From contig BEDY01000006.1 in NCBI GenBank assembly GCA_002335605.1, positions 1,178,001 through 1,242,000 of the forward strand: a DNA stretch of 64,000 nucleotides, given 5' to 3'. The translations under genes were made by a program, and so were the position numbers. Shown here one piece after another: positions 21,581 to 32,633 of this stretch (the first letter of the stretch is position 1; each line of letters starts with the position of its first letter). The stretch comes from Prillingera fragicola. Its lineage: Eukaryota > Basidiomycota > Tremellomycetes > Trichosporonales > Trichosporonaceae. A model generated the notes under the pieces. It saw nothing but the letters and a program-made list of their open reading frames with translations. It ran no database searches and was not told the DNA's origin.

Positions 21581-24500
21581 ATGTCGCAACAGGCTGGGCA
21601 ATCGACCTCCACCGAGGGGGATCAAGCAAAGCAGCAGCAGCAGCAACAACAACAGGTCCCCACCCCGTCCCAGCTCGCAGGTCTCGATCTAAACACTCAG
21701 CAGCAATTGTTACAACAGTTTGCCGCGCGTCTCCCCGGCGGCGCCAGCAACAATCTGTCTGGTAGCCCAGGAGGACTTTCTTTTCTCGGCGGACTCCCCA
21801 ACCTCACCCTCCCACCCAACCGCAAGACGAGTGGGAACAACACGACCGGTGCCGCCAACGGGAGCGCCCCTCCTGCTAACACCCTCGCCGGCGCCCTCCC
21901 CAGCGCCGGAGGCAACGACGTGTCTTCCCTCCAGGCAAGACTACAGGCGCGCATGTTCCAGGATCAACAGCAAGCACAACAGGCAGCGGCGTTGAGAGCT
22001 GCTACTAACGCCAACCCCGGTCAGCAGCAGACACTGCCAACACCGCGCGCAGAAGGACCAAAACCTCCCAACGGTATCCCAGAGTGGGCCGCCGCTGCTG
22101 CCGCGAGTGGAGTGCTCGGCAACATCAACGGCTCTGACCGCGAGGCCATCATGAAGCAGGTGAGTTGGATGTTTGGTCGCACGAGTCAGTGCTGACCGTT
22201 TAAAGTTGCAAGCCCTGCACACCTCGCATGTGCAGCGATCCAAGGCGGCTCCTGGTCTCGCAGGACCATCCACGCCGAGTAATCCTGCTGCTACCGCTCC
22301 ATCACCTGCGAATGCCACGGCCCCATCCCCCGCTGGCGGCAGCGTTTCCGCACCTTCTCCTGCCCCCAACGCGACCACTCCTCAGGCTGACCCGGTCTCG
22401 GCACCGTCTCCCATGAACGCCATTTTCGCAGCGGCAGGAAGGCAAAACAACGCTGGCTCACCAGCCGCTCCTTCTCCAGGAGCTGGTCCAGGAGGAATGC
22501 CAGGTCGTCCACCCGTTCGCCCGGCCATGATACAAAAGCAGCAGCTGTTGCAGTCGCTGGTTAGCTTTTTCAAGTCGACCAACCAGCCGTTGCCGCAGGA
22601 GATCTTCAACGGCGAGCGCGATGGCGCTTTCAAGCTCGGCGACGTGTGGATCGAGCTCACAGAGATGTTTATCGCCGTCTTCCGTCTGGGAGGTATGATC
22701 AAGTTGACTCAGACTCAAGACCCCAAGGCGCACCCCGTTTGGCTCGCATTGCTCAACAATAAGGGCATCCCTGCTACCTTGCCGTCGCCAGTCGCCATGC
22801 CAAGAATGCCCGGCACCGATGTCAACACTCCACCACAGATGACTACCAGCGCCGTCGACTATTTGATTGCAGGCTACAAGGCGTGGATTTTCGGATTCGA
22901 GCAGGCCATGCAGCGCTCAAAACTCGCACATTTGCAAAAGCAGCAGCAGGCCGCCGCCATGGCTGCCGCAGGAGTGCGACCTCCCCAGGCTGGCACTCCG
23001 TCAACGCCTACGGCACCAGGGCCACCAGTGGGCATACCGACGCCGATGACCGCGCCATCACCACTGGCTCCTTCCCCAGCAATGACTGCACCCACTCCCC
23101 CCGTCATGACCGCTCCGAGCCCAGTCGCGACTGCTATGAGCCCCGCCTTTGCCGCTCCTAGTCCTGCTGTCGCTCCCAGTCCCATTGTCGCCGCACCGAG
23201 TCCCGCCGTCGCCGCACCCAGTCCCGCGGCGGCCAAGCCTCCCACTCTCGCAAAAGCACCTACCCCGGTGCCAGAGGCCCAGCCTCGCCCTCAAAAGCCC
23301 GAGGCAGGAGTCGGTTCACCGTCAATAGCCAACGGCAACGCCAACCCTGCTCTCGCACAGAAACGCAAACGTGACCTGCAAAACGAGAGCAAGGCATCGC
23401 CCGCCGGTTCCTCTTCGCCTGCTTCAGCGACCGCAAGCGCACCACCAGAGTCGGCCAAGCCCAAGCGTGCCCGCTACAAGGTCGAGTATCGCCCTTTGCA
23501 CTTTCCCCAGCCTGCTATGGCTGGGTGGGACGAGCGTTCAGTCATGGCCGCCATGCCCAAGCACCGCGTCGCGAACCAGGTTCGCAACTACCACGAGCTC
23601 CAGGTAGACGTCGAGGCAATCCTCATGGGTCTTCGGTCCAGGTTGCCCCGCGAGGTCGGCTACGCTCTGACAGTGCTGTCCATGCTGTCGATGCCTCATC
23701 ACGACCAGACGAGCAACCTGCTGCCGATCTCGCACTTGCAGGAAGTGTATCGCGAGTTGCTGGAGCTGATTGGCGAGTCTGCGCTCGGCGAGGCGGGTCT
23801 CGACGGATGGCTCAAACAGCAGGCCGAGGAGGCTACCGAGTCTGGACGCGCGTCCGCGCCGCCGCCTCACGACCTCGCACGGTTGAGCTATGCTGAGCTT
23901 GAGCAGCTCGGCCTGGACCTTGACTTTAGCGTCGACGACGAGGCAGAGAACTTTGGCACTGGCTCGCGTGAGCGCACTGGTGGCAAGACGGACATTGTCC
24001 TCGCCGGCCTGAACATTATCCGCAACTTTTCGCTGTTGATGGAGAACCAGGTCGCCATGGCGCGTCCCGAGCTGTTCAACCTGCTTGCTGCGATCACGGA
24101 CGTGTCGCTCGTGCGCATGCCTGGAGAACTTACTTCGGACAAGCCATACTCGATCCTCGAGCTTGCTCGTGTGCGCCGCGAGGCCGTGTCTGTGCTGACC
24201 AACCTGGGCAACTCGTTTGATCTGCGCAACGTGCCCAAGTTTTCTGTCCTTGGGATTGTCCGCTTGCTTTCTGGCTTTATCTGCTCTGGATGGGAGTACG
24301 CCCGCCGGTCGCCCGCCTACGGCCCCAGCGCGTCAATCTCCATCCGCGAGCTCCCACCACGCAAGTGTCTCAGCCTCGACCGCGCCCTAGAGGCTTTCAG
24401 CCGCCTCTCGCTTATGGACCACAACCGCGAAGTCCTCGCGGTGGCTGTACCGTCTGAAGAGCTCGTCGACCTGTTCGCCGCCCTCATCAAGCAGTTCCCG

Positions 24501-24977
24501 CTGTCGAACCGCGAAGTCGAGGCAATGCACACTGTCGAGGATTTCCTCGGCCGTGCCGAACTCGTCGCGCTGTCCGTGTACTCGCTCGCATTCCTCGCTC
24601 CCCTGCAGGCCCGCGCCGGCATGCGCGCCACCCCGGGTGCTACCGCCGTCCTCGCCCGCGTAGTGTACAGTCTCACCCCGCGCAACCCAGACCTCAAGGG
24701 CAGCCCCTTTGGCATCCTCGTCCGCCGCGTCGCCGAGACCCTCGGCGTGCTCAACGGCACGGTCAACCCGGGCGGCAACGCCGAGCGCATGTCCTTTGCC
24801 GCAGGCGGGATCGACGGCAAGGGCTGGCGCTTTGCGTCGGACGTTGTCGAGCCCGGATGGCTGGCACACGATGCCGAGCGGGTGCTCGAGAGCATGGGCT
24901 GGGGCCGTGGGGACGATGGCAGGATCTGGCGCGTCGACAAGGAGACGTTTAGTGAGCTTGATGGGCTGTGGTGCTAG
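21581..24977 (+). CDS. SWI1: SWI/SNF chromatin-remodelling subunit SWI1 (ARID protein)
   Basis: Subunit of the SWI/SNF nucleosome-remodelling complex. Exons 21581-22159 and 22206-24977 give 1116 residues. The N-terminus is Gln-rich (a QQQQQQQQ run, then QQQLLQQF). A divergent ARID fold lies at about 305-365: SLVSFFKSTNQPLPQEIF, LGDVWIELTEMFIAVFRLGGM. A Pro/Ser/Ala linker with repeated APSP units follows. The C-terminal half (about 611 onward, KVEYRPLHFPQPAMAGWDE) matches the Swi1/ARID1 C-terminal conserved region, with a helical ALTVLSMLSMPHHDQT core, and ends WRVDKETFSELDGLWC. Gln-rich N-termini in yeast Swi1 underlie prion behaviour. Whether that applies here is untested. Confidence 0.85.
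23040..23245 (+). repeat. coding APSP low-complexity repeat in SWI1
   Basis: About ten imperfect iterations of (A)APSP with Ala/Val/Thr/Met spacers form the linker between the ARID and the C-terminal domain. It is a Pro-rich disordered spacer. Confidence 0.8.
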
Positions 24978-25217
24978 GCGCGATACACTGTTGTACAACT
25001 AGCGATATGTAGAGTACATGAAGCCGCTGCATATTGTTCCGGAGCCAGCGCGGCGAGCGCAAGTGAAGGATGATAGTATCTTGGTTGATGGGTCGTGTGC
25101 AGAGTGGAGGTCGATGGCACAACCGTGGGAAAGTACCCGGACATGACCCAGCAGCAACAATCGCCCACACGAATTGTTGACACCACACTTGCCACCACAC
25201 ACTCGCGCAGGCGCGCC

Positions 25218-27525
25218 ATGGACGAGGATGACGGGATGGACGTCGACTGGGAGCTGCACGAGCCGGCGCAAGCTGGGTCTGAAGCTCCCCCGCCCGCTCA
25301 GACCGAGAGTGCACCGGCCGTTGCTCGACCTGCTCCAGGGCCTGCCCTACCTCCTGTGCAGCCTGGTACTGCCCGATCCGACGCTGCTGCGCCACCTCCC
25401 CGCGCCCCGCCCGCACCCAGTCTGGTTGAGGTCGCCCCGAACGAGTATCTAGCGCTCGACACGAATGTGCTCATCAGCCGCCTCCCACTCGTCAAGGAGC
25501 TGTACGGCCATCTGGTCAAGATGCACCGCGGGTGTCTCCTCGTGCCGGACAAGGTCCTCAAAGGTGTGTGTTGCAGCAGGGGCGTGGCTGATGGGACAGA
25601 GCTGGACGGCCTCAAGACGTCGTACAGCTACAACCGCGTGTCGGGGCGGGACGTCGAGGTCGGCATCGCCGCGCGGGCGGCGACGATGTGGATGATGACC
25701 ATCGTGCAGGAACACCTCGACAAGCCCCACCTGCGCCTCGAGACGTGGACCGAGGTCAAGGCCGCCATGGAGCGGCATGTGCCCGGCGGCGAGTCTGCGC
25801 GCGGGGACGACATGATTCTTGCGTGTTGCTTGCAGTTTGCGGCCGGGGGCGGGCGGGTGGTGGTGTGGACTGATGATAAGATGTTGACGCTGTTTGCTGA
25901 GGCCAACGGCGTGCGGGTGCTGGGCGGGAATGGTATTACGTTGCGCTCGCTCGCGGAGGGTGCTGGGGCGTCGTTTGATGGTTACGTCGGGATGGATGTC
26001 GATCTGCCCGTGAGTACACGAAAAGGCCGGGGCTGACGGTCAGATTGACGTCGTGAGGTATCATAACCCAACGCTGGCGCAGACGGCGCTCAATGCCATT
26101 CGAGTCGAGCGCGAGCGCAGCGCTAAGCGCAAAACGCCTAGTCCACCGAAGAGCAGCGCGCCGCTGCCCAGCTCGGGAACGGTGTGCCCTCCTCGGGTTA
26201 GGAAGATGAAATCGCCTACTCCTCCTGCCAGGGCTACGAGTCTTCCCCCAACGAGGCAGAATTCTGTCAGGATGATGTCAAAGTCGTCATCGCCTCCAAA
26301 GACGAATGCTCCTCTACCGCCAACAGGATACTCTGCAGAGGCAGAGAGTTCTCTTCGACAAACCATCAATGGCGGGCCACAGTCGCACAATTCACCTCGA
26401 CGTAACGACTCTCTGGACATTGACATGGATCGAGAGCCAAACTCGCGGCGCAGGCAAAGGGGTAGTGGCAAAGGAGAGAAGTCGCCATCGCCACCTGCCA
26501 TGCCAGCGGCGTCGCCTCTGACAGCGGCCAACCTGGCCCGAGCTGAAAACTCGCTCCGTCTTGCAATAGACGCCCCTCAACCTCTGCGCCACGCATTTCA
26601 GCACTATGCCGTCTCCTCTCCCGAGGTCGAAATGAATCACGACCATGCAGATCCTTGGACAACGGCATACCCAGCAATGGCTGAAACCTCACTGCGCCAG
26701 TTTATCAACGCTCCTCCGCCTGGACGCTCACCCACCTACTCGCCCGACATTGACATGGAATACGCCACTCGACACACATCGCCGCCCACGCAAGGATACT
26801 CGGCAGATGCCGAGCAATCGCTTCGTCGCGCCATCGATGCTGCACCTCAACCCGATACCTCTCGATACACCTACTTGTCAAACCTCGACATGGAGTATGC
26901 CAGGCTCAAAGCTGAAGCATCAAACCGCCACTCGCCTCCCAAGACGGCCAAGTCTATGTTTGATCAAGACTCTGGCCTCGCCGCCGCTATCGCTAAAGTC
27001 TCTGCACCGCCCACTGCCACTGCCAACGTCTCGGTTCCTTCTGCCCGTCCCGCCCCTCCGGCCAGCTCCTCCCCTCCCAAGGCCGCTCCGGCCTCTGCTT
27101 TCCCCGTCGCGCCACCTGCGGCTCCCTCGCTCGCCACTGCACCTGTCAAGGCCGAGCTCGGCCAACTGTTCCGCCCAGTCGTCGCCCAAACCGCCACCCT
27201 TCTACCTTCAACCCTACCTCCACTGCCGGACACTGCCGAAGCCGACGCAGCAGTCAAGGCACTACTCACCTCGCTCGACCAACTAGACCAAACCGTCGGC
27301 CCCCGGCACCAAGCCAGCCGCGCCATTGCCCGCTGCATAGCTCCCTGCCATACTCTTCTCAAATTTCTCGGACCAGCACCACCAGCCACGTCTGGTCAGC
27401 GACCTATTCGCCCCGCTGAAGCGGCCGAGCAGCTCCTAATGCTCGCTCACGAGCTGCCCTCGTTGGGAATCCAAGTCCCACTGGGTCGCTGGACCGCGCT
27501 GGCGCAGCTCGTTCGTTCCCTGTAG
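25218..27525 (+). CDS. SWT1: SWT1-like PIN-domain endoribonuclease
   Basis: Nuclear mRNP quality-control RNase type. Exons 25218-25563, 25600-26009 and 26044-27525 give 745 residues. The PIN domain spans about 73-235 with the expected acidic residues: D81 in LALDTNVLIS, E117/D118 in LKELDGLK, D185/D186 in GDDMILAC and D207/D208 in VVWTDDKML. This architecture matches Swt1. The first intron is 36 nt, a multiple of three and stop-free. Removing it creates the conserved KELDGLK motif, so it is treated as spliced. The middle is Pro/Ser-rich with four copies of a degenerate AExSLRxxI module. The C-terminus is helical (SLDQLDQTVGPRHQASRAIARC) and may be the family's C-terminal domain. Confidence 0.85.
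26326..26899 (+). repeat. four-copy AExSLRxxI...DM coding module in SWT1
   Basis: Four degenerate units each begin A(E/D)AE/AE followed by (S/N/T/Q)SLRxxI(N/D) and end about 20-30 residues later in (D/E/L)(I/V/D)(D/E)M. Examples are AESSLRQTING...DIDM, AENSLRLAIDA...EVEM, AETSLRQFINA...DIDM and AEQSLRRAIDA...LDM. They lie in the disordered region after the PIN domain. Confidence 0.8.
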
Positions 27526-27786
27526 ATGGCCCCGTCTTTATGTAGACTGTAGATACGTACACCCTCGTCGCTTGTATTTCTAGTGTAGACTCGATCAGCA
27601 TGCAGCATGGCATACGAAGCTCGTCCATCAAGGCATCCAGCCGTGCCTTGCAATGACCCGAGATCAAGATAGCGGCCATCACTTGCCCGTTCTCGCCCAA
27701 CATAGACGCGTCACAGCGGGCCAGACTGCTCTTGATGGTTACCTCCACCTCCATCACTCATCACCTACTGACAACTCGCGGCCGTC

Positions 27787-30485
27787 ATGACCACCAACAC
27801 GGCGCCCACGGCGGCACACCGACGACGGAGCCCTAGCTCGGACCCGCCCGACGCGCTGAGCCACCTCGGACCTGACCTTGTGTTTGTTATTGCGCGACAC
27901 CTCTCGGCGCGCGACCTCCTGGCCCTCGGCAGCGTCAACACCCACTGGCGGCAGTTCACGCGCACCCATGCGCTGCTATGGCAGGGTGTGTGTCGGCGCC
28001 ATGGCGTCGACATGCGTGAATGGGCGCAGACAAAGGTAGAGCGAGAGGCCGACGCGCTCAAGACCCAGGCGGCCGAGTGGGCTGCTACGATGGACGACTT
28101 GCTGGGGGTGGGCGACTTTGCGGCGGCTGAGCAACGCGTTGTGCCGGAGCAAGAGGAGCGGGCGACAGACTATCTCAATGCGTGTAAGTCGTGCAACTCA
28201 GCGAGGCTGTCCACTGACGCAGGCAGACAAGGCGCATCTTGAGCTGCAGCAGAACTGGGCCAACCAGCTAGGCCACGAGCGCCTGCACCCTGTCCCGGTG
28301 CATCGGCTGCACAAGCTCGCGATCGACCCGGCCGACGACGTCGTGCTCGCGACCTCGGGGGACGAGGGCTGCTTGCTCGTCATCAACAAGTATACCGGCC
28401 AGACCCTCACCCGTGTCCCCGGCATTAACCCCCGGGCGCGCCTCGAGGCCGGCGCAGGCTACGCCGTCACGTCGTCGCTCCCGCGCCAGACGTGGGGGCG
28501 CCACCACAGCGAGGGGATTCTCGAGTTTGTGGGGCGGCCCGACAAGCCCTTGTCCAGCGCGTCAGAAGAGGCTACGTGGTATCTCCCGCTCGGAGAGCTC
28601 AAAGTCTGGCGCATGCCGAGCGCGACTGAACGGTTGCGCGAACGCGTACGGAACGGGCGTGGACACTTTGGCGCCACCCGCAACGCGTTCCGCGACCCGC
28701 TTCCTCTCGAGTATCACTGCACGATCACCGACCTGGCGCACTGCCAGGCCATGAGTGTGTCGTATGACCGGCGCCGTGCCCAGGGCGTGCTCATTGCTGT
28801 TGCGCGCGAGGCCGTGCATCTCGTCTATCTTGAGGACGGGCAGCGCGAGACCTTTGCCATTACGGGCTTGGACGACAATGCGAGCTGGCCAGACCACGCT
28901 GACCGCCACGACCTCAATCCAGAGCTCGTTTGGGACGTAAAGCTTGAGGACGAGTTTGTGTTTGTCGTCAACACTGTGCAGATGCACGTGTACGATCGCA
29001 AGACCATGGAGCGCATCGTCGCATTTCCGGACCCACACGCGCCGCACCACACAGCCGAGGCCGCTTATGGAGCAGGATACCCTAGGAGCTACATGGACGA
29101 GCCAGACTCGGATTTCGAGACCTCTCGCGAGACTTCGTCAGAACACGAGGACGAGAGTGGGAATGAGTTGCATGGAGACCATCTAGGCGATACGGCCAGT
29201 CTGCACGCCGTGTCCCCCGAGCCAGCTACGAGCGACGCCGAGCCCGACCATCAGTCCGAGGTTGAGGAGCAAGGGGCCGGCGAGGAGTTGATATCGGACG
29301 CTGCCGCTTCTGACAGTGGCGGCGACGAGTCTGTTCTTGAGAATGACGATGACGGTGCCGATGCCGACGTCGAGAACGATGAGGATTGGGCCGACGGCGA
29401 CAGTGACGCCGGAAGCGAGGCCGAGGACGGCGAGGACAGGGATGGTGGAAGCGAGGCCGAGGACGGTGAGGATGTCGCCATGGACGACGACTCGGGCGCC
29501 ACAGACGCCGGCTTGGACGACGACAGCGCTGCCGAAACGTCTGATGAGGACCGGTTCTGGGACAACCCTGAAGAGGACATCGACGTCTACGGCGACGCTA
29601 GAAGGTATGACGACCGGAACGGCTGGAACCAGACGTCAAAGGTGCGGCTCACGGGCTACCGACGCGGCTGGCTGCGCTTTAAAGACGCGGTGCATAACTC
29701 GTACGGCTGTCATGATGGCAGTATGGAACCACGTCTGCGCGAGTGAGTTTCCCCGCCCTTTGATCAACCTAACCCACAGCGTGTGCTTTACCACAAACGA
29801 TCTGGTACTCCGCGGCGCACTCGGCGCCGTGTTTATCATGCGAGACTATCGCCGCGTCCTCCGCCAAGCCGCAGCTACGACAGTATCACAGCGCGTGGCC
29901 CTGCTCGCGTCCAACACACTCGTGCTGCCGATCCGGACGGGCATCGAAGTGTGCCACACGCACGGCGACCGCATCATCATGGGCGCTCTCAATGTCAGTC
30001 ACCTCCCCGCCACACCCAACGAGCAAGAGCAAAGCACTGACACCACCAGGTCTGCACGTTGGTGCTCGACGCGAACGATCTCCCCACCCTGCCCCTCCCG
30101 CCGACGCCGGCTGTACACAGCCTCATCGGCCCGCAAACGCGTGCCCAAGATGCCAAACCACCCAAGCTCGCGCGCCCACCAGTGATCCCCGGCTTCCTGC
30201 TGCTAGTGTCCCACCTGGAAGATCTGGCAGAAACGGCGTCGCTCGTCGTCGACGCCCGCGCGGTCTATCTGGCGGATTGGGAGCGTACCCCGCGGTTAGA
30301 GGACAAAAAGTGGCGCCATGAGTGGGCGATGGAGGAGCTGTTCGAGGCTGAGCAGGAGGGAAACTGGCCGTATCATGTAAAGGGATGCTGTGAGTCTGCC
30401 CGAGGGAGCGCAAGCTGACAGGGCAGGGGCTGCTGTTAAACGCTGGGTGTACAGGCCTGAAGACACTGTTGGAATTCCAAATTAG
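27787..30485 (+). CDS. F-box protein with acidic insert
   Basis: Probable substrate adaptor of an SCF ubiquitin ligase. Exons 27787-28183, 28227-29742, 29780-29993, 30050-30389 and 30427-30485 give 841 residues. The F-box is at about 22-66 (LSHLGPDLVFVIARHLSARDLLALGSV, then NTHWRQFTRTHALLW). Residues 150-430 look beta-rich, with WD/propeller-like strands such as VVLATSGDEGCLLVINKYTG. A long Asp/Glu/Ser insert (about 440-610, with two SEAEDGED units) follows, then a further folded C-terminal part. The third intron uses a GTCAGT donor. Splicing of the fourth intron replaces an early stop with an ending of YHVKGCWAAVKRWVY type. The substrate is unknown. Confidence 0.8.
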
Positions 30486-30740
30486 TCAATGCTCGATGCG
30501 TGCGCACGAAAGACGGAGCAGCAAGTGTAGTAGTATAGTCGTTGCTATGCATGTCAAAGGGTACAACACAGGACACCGTCATGGTGGGTGTGGGGTGGCA
30601 GGGCTCAGCCACTGATGTCTGATCGATACGAGCAAAGGGTGCTTTTCCCGATCCGATCTATTATAAAGGGTGGTGGTGTACAGTGGAGTGGGGCGGATGC
30701 AGGGGGATGCTCGTGTGGCTGCAGAGACCACGAGCACGAC

Positions 30741-31181
30741 TCATGGCGCCTCTGACGCCTGACGGGCTGTACATGAACGCCTCACGACTGGCTTGTGAGC
30801 CCAAGCCGAGTAGTATCCGGACGGAATACACGGCCCGGCGGTGGCGGTGGTTGCCGCGCAGGAGGGTTTTGGTGGGCCCCCACTCTTTCCGCCTTGGGGG
30901 TAAGAGTTTGCGCGAGTGATCGTTGGGCAGAGACGAAGACGGGGTGGGTTGCGAGAGCGCATGACGGCGGTCAGGTTGGTGTTTTTGGCCTTGCACGGCT
31001 GGGGGAGCTCAAAGCTCACACGGCGAGAGGCCGAGGTGGAGCTGGCGGGCGAGATGGGAGGAGAGTCACACGGGCGGAGAATTCCTTGTGGAGTAGATGG
31101 TTCGGGAAAGGGAGTCGAGGGCGAGTCGCTGCGCCAGTCGGGGCTGGCGTCCGTGTCGACTGAGAGTGGAAGAGCAGACAT
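30741..31181 (-). CDS. small disordered protein with RVSF motif
   Basis: Single-exon 146-residue protein starting MSALPLSVDTDASPDW in a good CAACAATG context. The frame is open upstream, but a TATAAA lies 145 bp before this ATG, which argues for starting here. The sequence is Ser/Pro-rich with TPQGILRPCDSPP and ASRRVSFELP. RVSF fits the docking consensus for protein phosphatase 1. GILR..RRVSF pairs are typical of PP1-binding and regulatory tails. The C-terminus is basic and aromatic (SGYYSAWAHKPVVRRSC). I do not recognise a family, and the coding call rests on composition, start context and the promoter. Confidence 0.55.
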   Translation of the reverse strand: MSALPLSVDTDASPDWRSDSPSTPFPEPSTPQGILRPCDSPPISPASSTSASRRVSFELPQPCKAKNTNLTAVMRSRNPPRLRLCPTITRANSYPQGGKSGGPPKPSCAATTATAGPCIPSGYYSAWAHKPVVRRSCTARQASEAP

Positions 31182-31325
31182 TGTTGAGCGAGGGTGGGTC
31201 GGTGGTGAGAGGAGGATTGAAGGGACGGCTGCTTTGGGCTTGTAGGACGCAATGGGAGTGCGGTTGAGGTATGCGCGGGGTGATGGTTGTGGTCGAGCGA
31301 CAGTGAGCGAGTTTTTGCGAGTGGG

Positions 31326-31331
31326 TTTATA
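31326..31331 (-). promoter_or_regulatory. TATA box of the RVSF gene
   Basis: TATAAA on the minus strand (CCTATAAACCC), 145 bp upstream of the ATG at 31181, followed by C-rich leader sequence. Confidence 0.45.
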
Positions 31332-32574
31332 GGAAGGCGGGGGTTGAGACCATTGCTTGATGCGGGTGGGAACAGCAGTGACAGCAAGAGCAGTAGTAGT
31401 GTCTGGATGCGGCGGTGGTGTCGCTTCAGACGGTTCGTTGACAACAAAAGAGCCGCGGTGGCCGGTAGGCTGGGACAGGCGATTGAGAATATGCAGATGC
31501 ACTTTGCAGAGGCTCTGTCGGGAAGAGCAATGTATGAAGAGAGAGTGGTGTTGTTGTTGCAAGAGGAGAAGAGACAGACTGGAGTAGAGGGAGCAGCTTA
31601 ATGTGGACAAGAGGACATGGACATAACTTGTCCCAACCCACAGGCTTTGTCTCATCGCACAGTCCCCTGCATCCTCTCGTACCACCCACTCTTCTTCGCC
31701 TCCTGCATGCTCCCCACTAGCAAAATGAAGCACATACTCTAACCAGGGCCGCCCCCATCCGGAACATGAGCGCTAACCCCTGTATCCTAAAGTGCTCATG
31801 CAAAGATGTGAGACGGTGGTCCTGGTCGTCCAATTCACCACCACTCCCGTCTGTAGCCTATTGATCTCTTGCAGCAGAATTCAATGTCCCCAGGGGGCCT
31901 CATCTCGAGCAGTTTTCTGTTCCTGGGGTGAGTGATATCCAGCCAGACACCGAGAGAGCGCATCGCCTGCACACCCCACTCTCCCACAATGTGCACGGCA
32001 AAGGGTAGTCATTGGGGATATTGGGAACAAAGCCCCGCATATCGGCGGCAAGGACTGGCATTGGATGGAACTGGCAACAGGCAGAGAGGTACGCACCACC
32101 CATGTGATACAGGAACTCTTGTTCCTCTGTACCTTCCGCCGTGCTAAAAGCAGCAGAATGCCCAGCATCGCGCCATTGGCTCCATGTAGCCGCGGGGTTG
32201 GTGCCTCCTGGCGTCGACCGCCATCGTCCGAGAACCGTTCCAGCGGTGGCGAGCGGGCCGGAACCATGCCATCGAACCGAGCGGAACGATGGCTGGACGG
32301 ATCCCATGGGGTTGCCCATGCATCCACCTCGTGCCGGCGAGTTTGCCGTGCTGTACCGTCCATGCGCGCATGGCTGCCCACACGAGCATTCATGTGAGTT
32401 CTCAGACATGAGACAGTGCGGGCCATGCCCATGCGAGGCAGTAGCATGGTGGCGCTCTATGAAGCGATCAAGCACCGGACGCATGGACGAGCAGCAGTGC
32501 TATCTCTGGCCCAGCCAAGCCTCGCGGTAATGTTCGCGGCAAACGCCATGGTGGTCCACGCCGCCTCGCTCCAG
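31332..32574. other. intergenic region without a convincing gene
   Basis: Upstream half is CT-rich on the minus strand, probably promoter of the RVSF gene. From about 31740 to 32530 there are overlapping open frames up to 190 codons on both strands, with Cys- and Arg-rich translations and no domain. No gene is supported. Confidence 0.4.
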
Positions 32575-32633
32575 TGACGCGGTGGCTCCTGACGCGGTGA
32601 CTCTGACGCGGTGACTCCTGACGCGGTGGCTCA
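32575..32633. repeat. four tandem copies of a 14-15 bp unit
   Basis: Units at 32575, 32590, 32604 and 32619 share TGACGCGGTGRCTC(C/A). The last copy overlaps the stop codon of the minus-strand gene by three bases. The two middle copies contain TGACTC, the core of bZIP (Gcn4/AP-1-like) sites, and every unit starts TGACG. Confidence 0.9.

Noticed and set aside
31182..31733. Longer version of the RVSF protein reaching 31733
   Set aside because: It would start at GTG, runs through a TATAAA and C/T-rich leader, and adds only low-complexity sequence.
31881..32447. 190-codon minus-strand frame
   Set aside because: Translation is Cys/Arg/His-rich and featureless; equal-length frames exist on the other strand.
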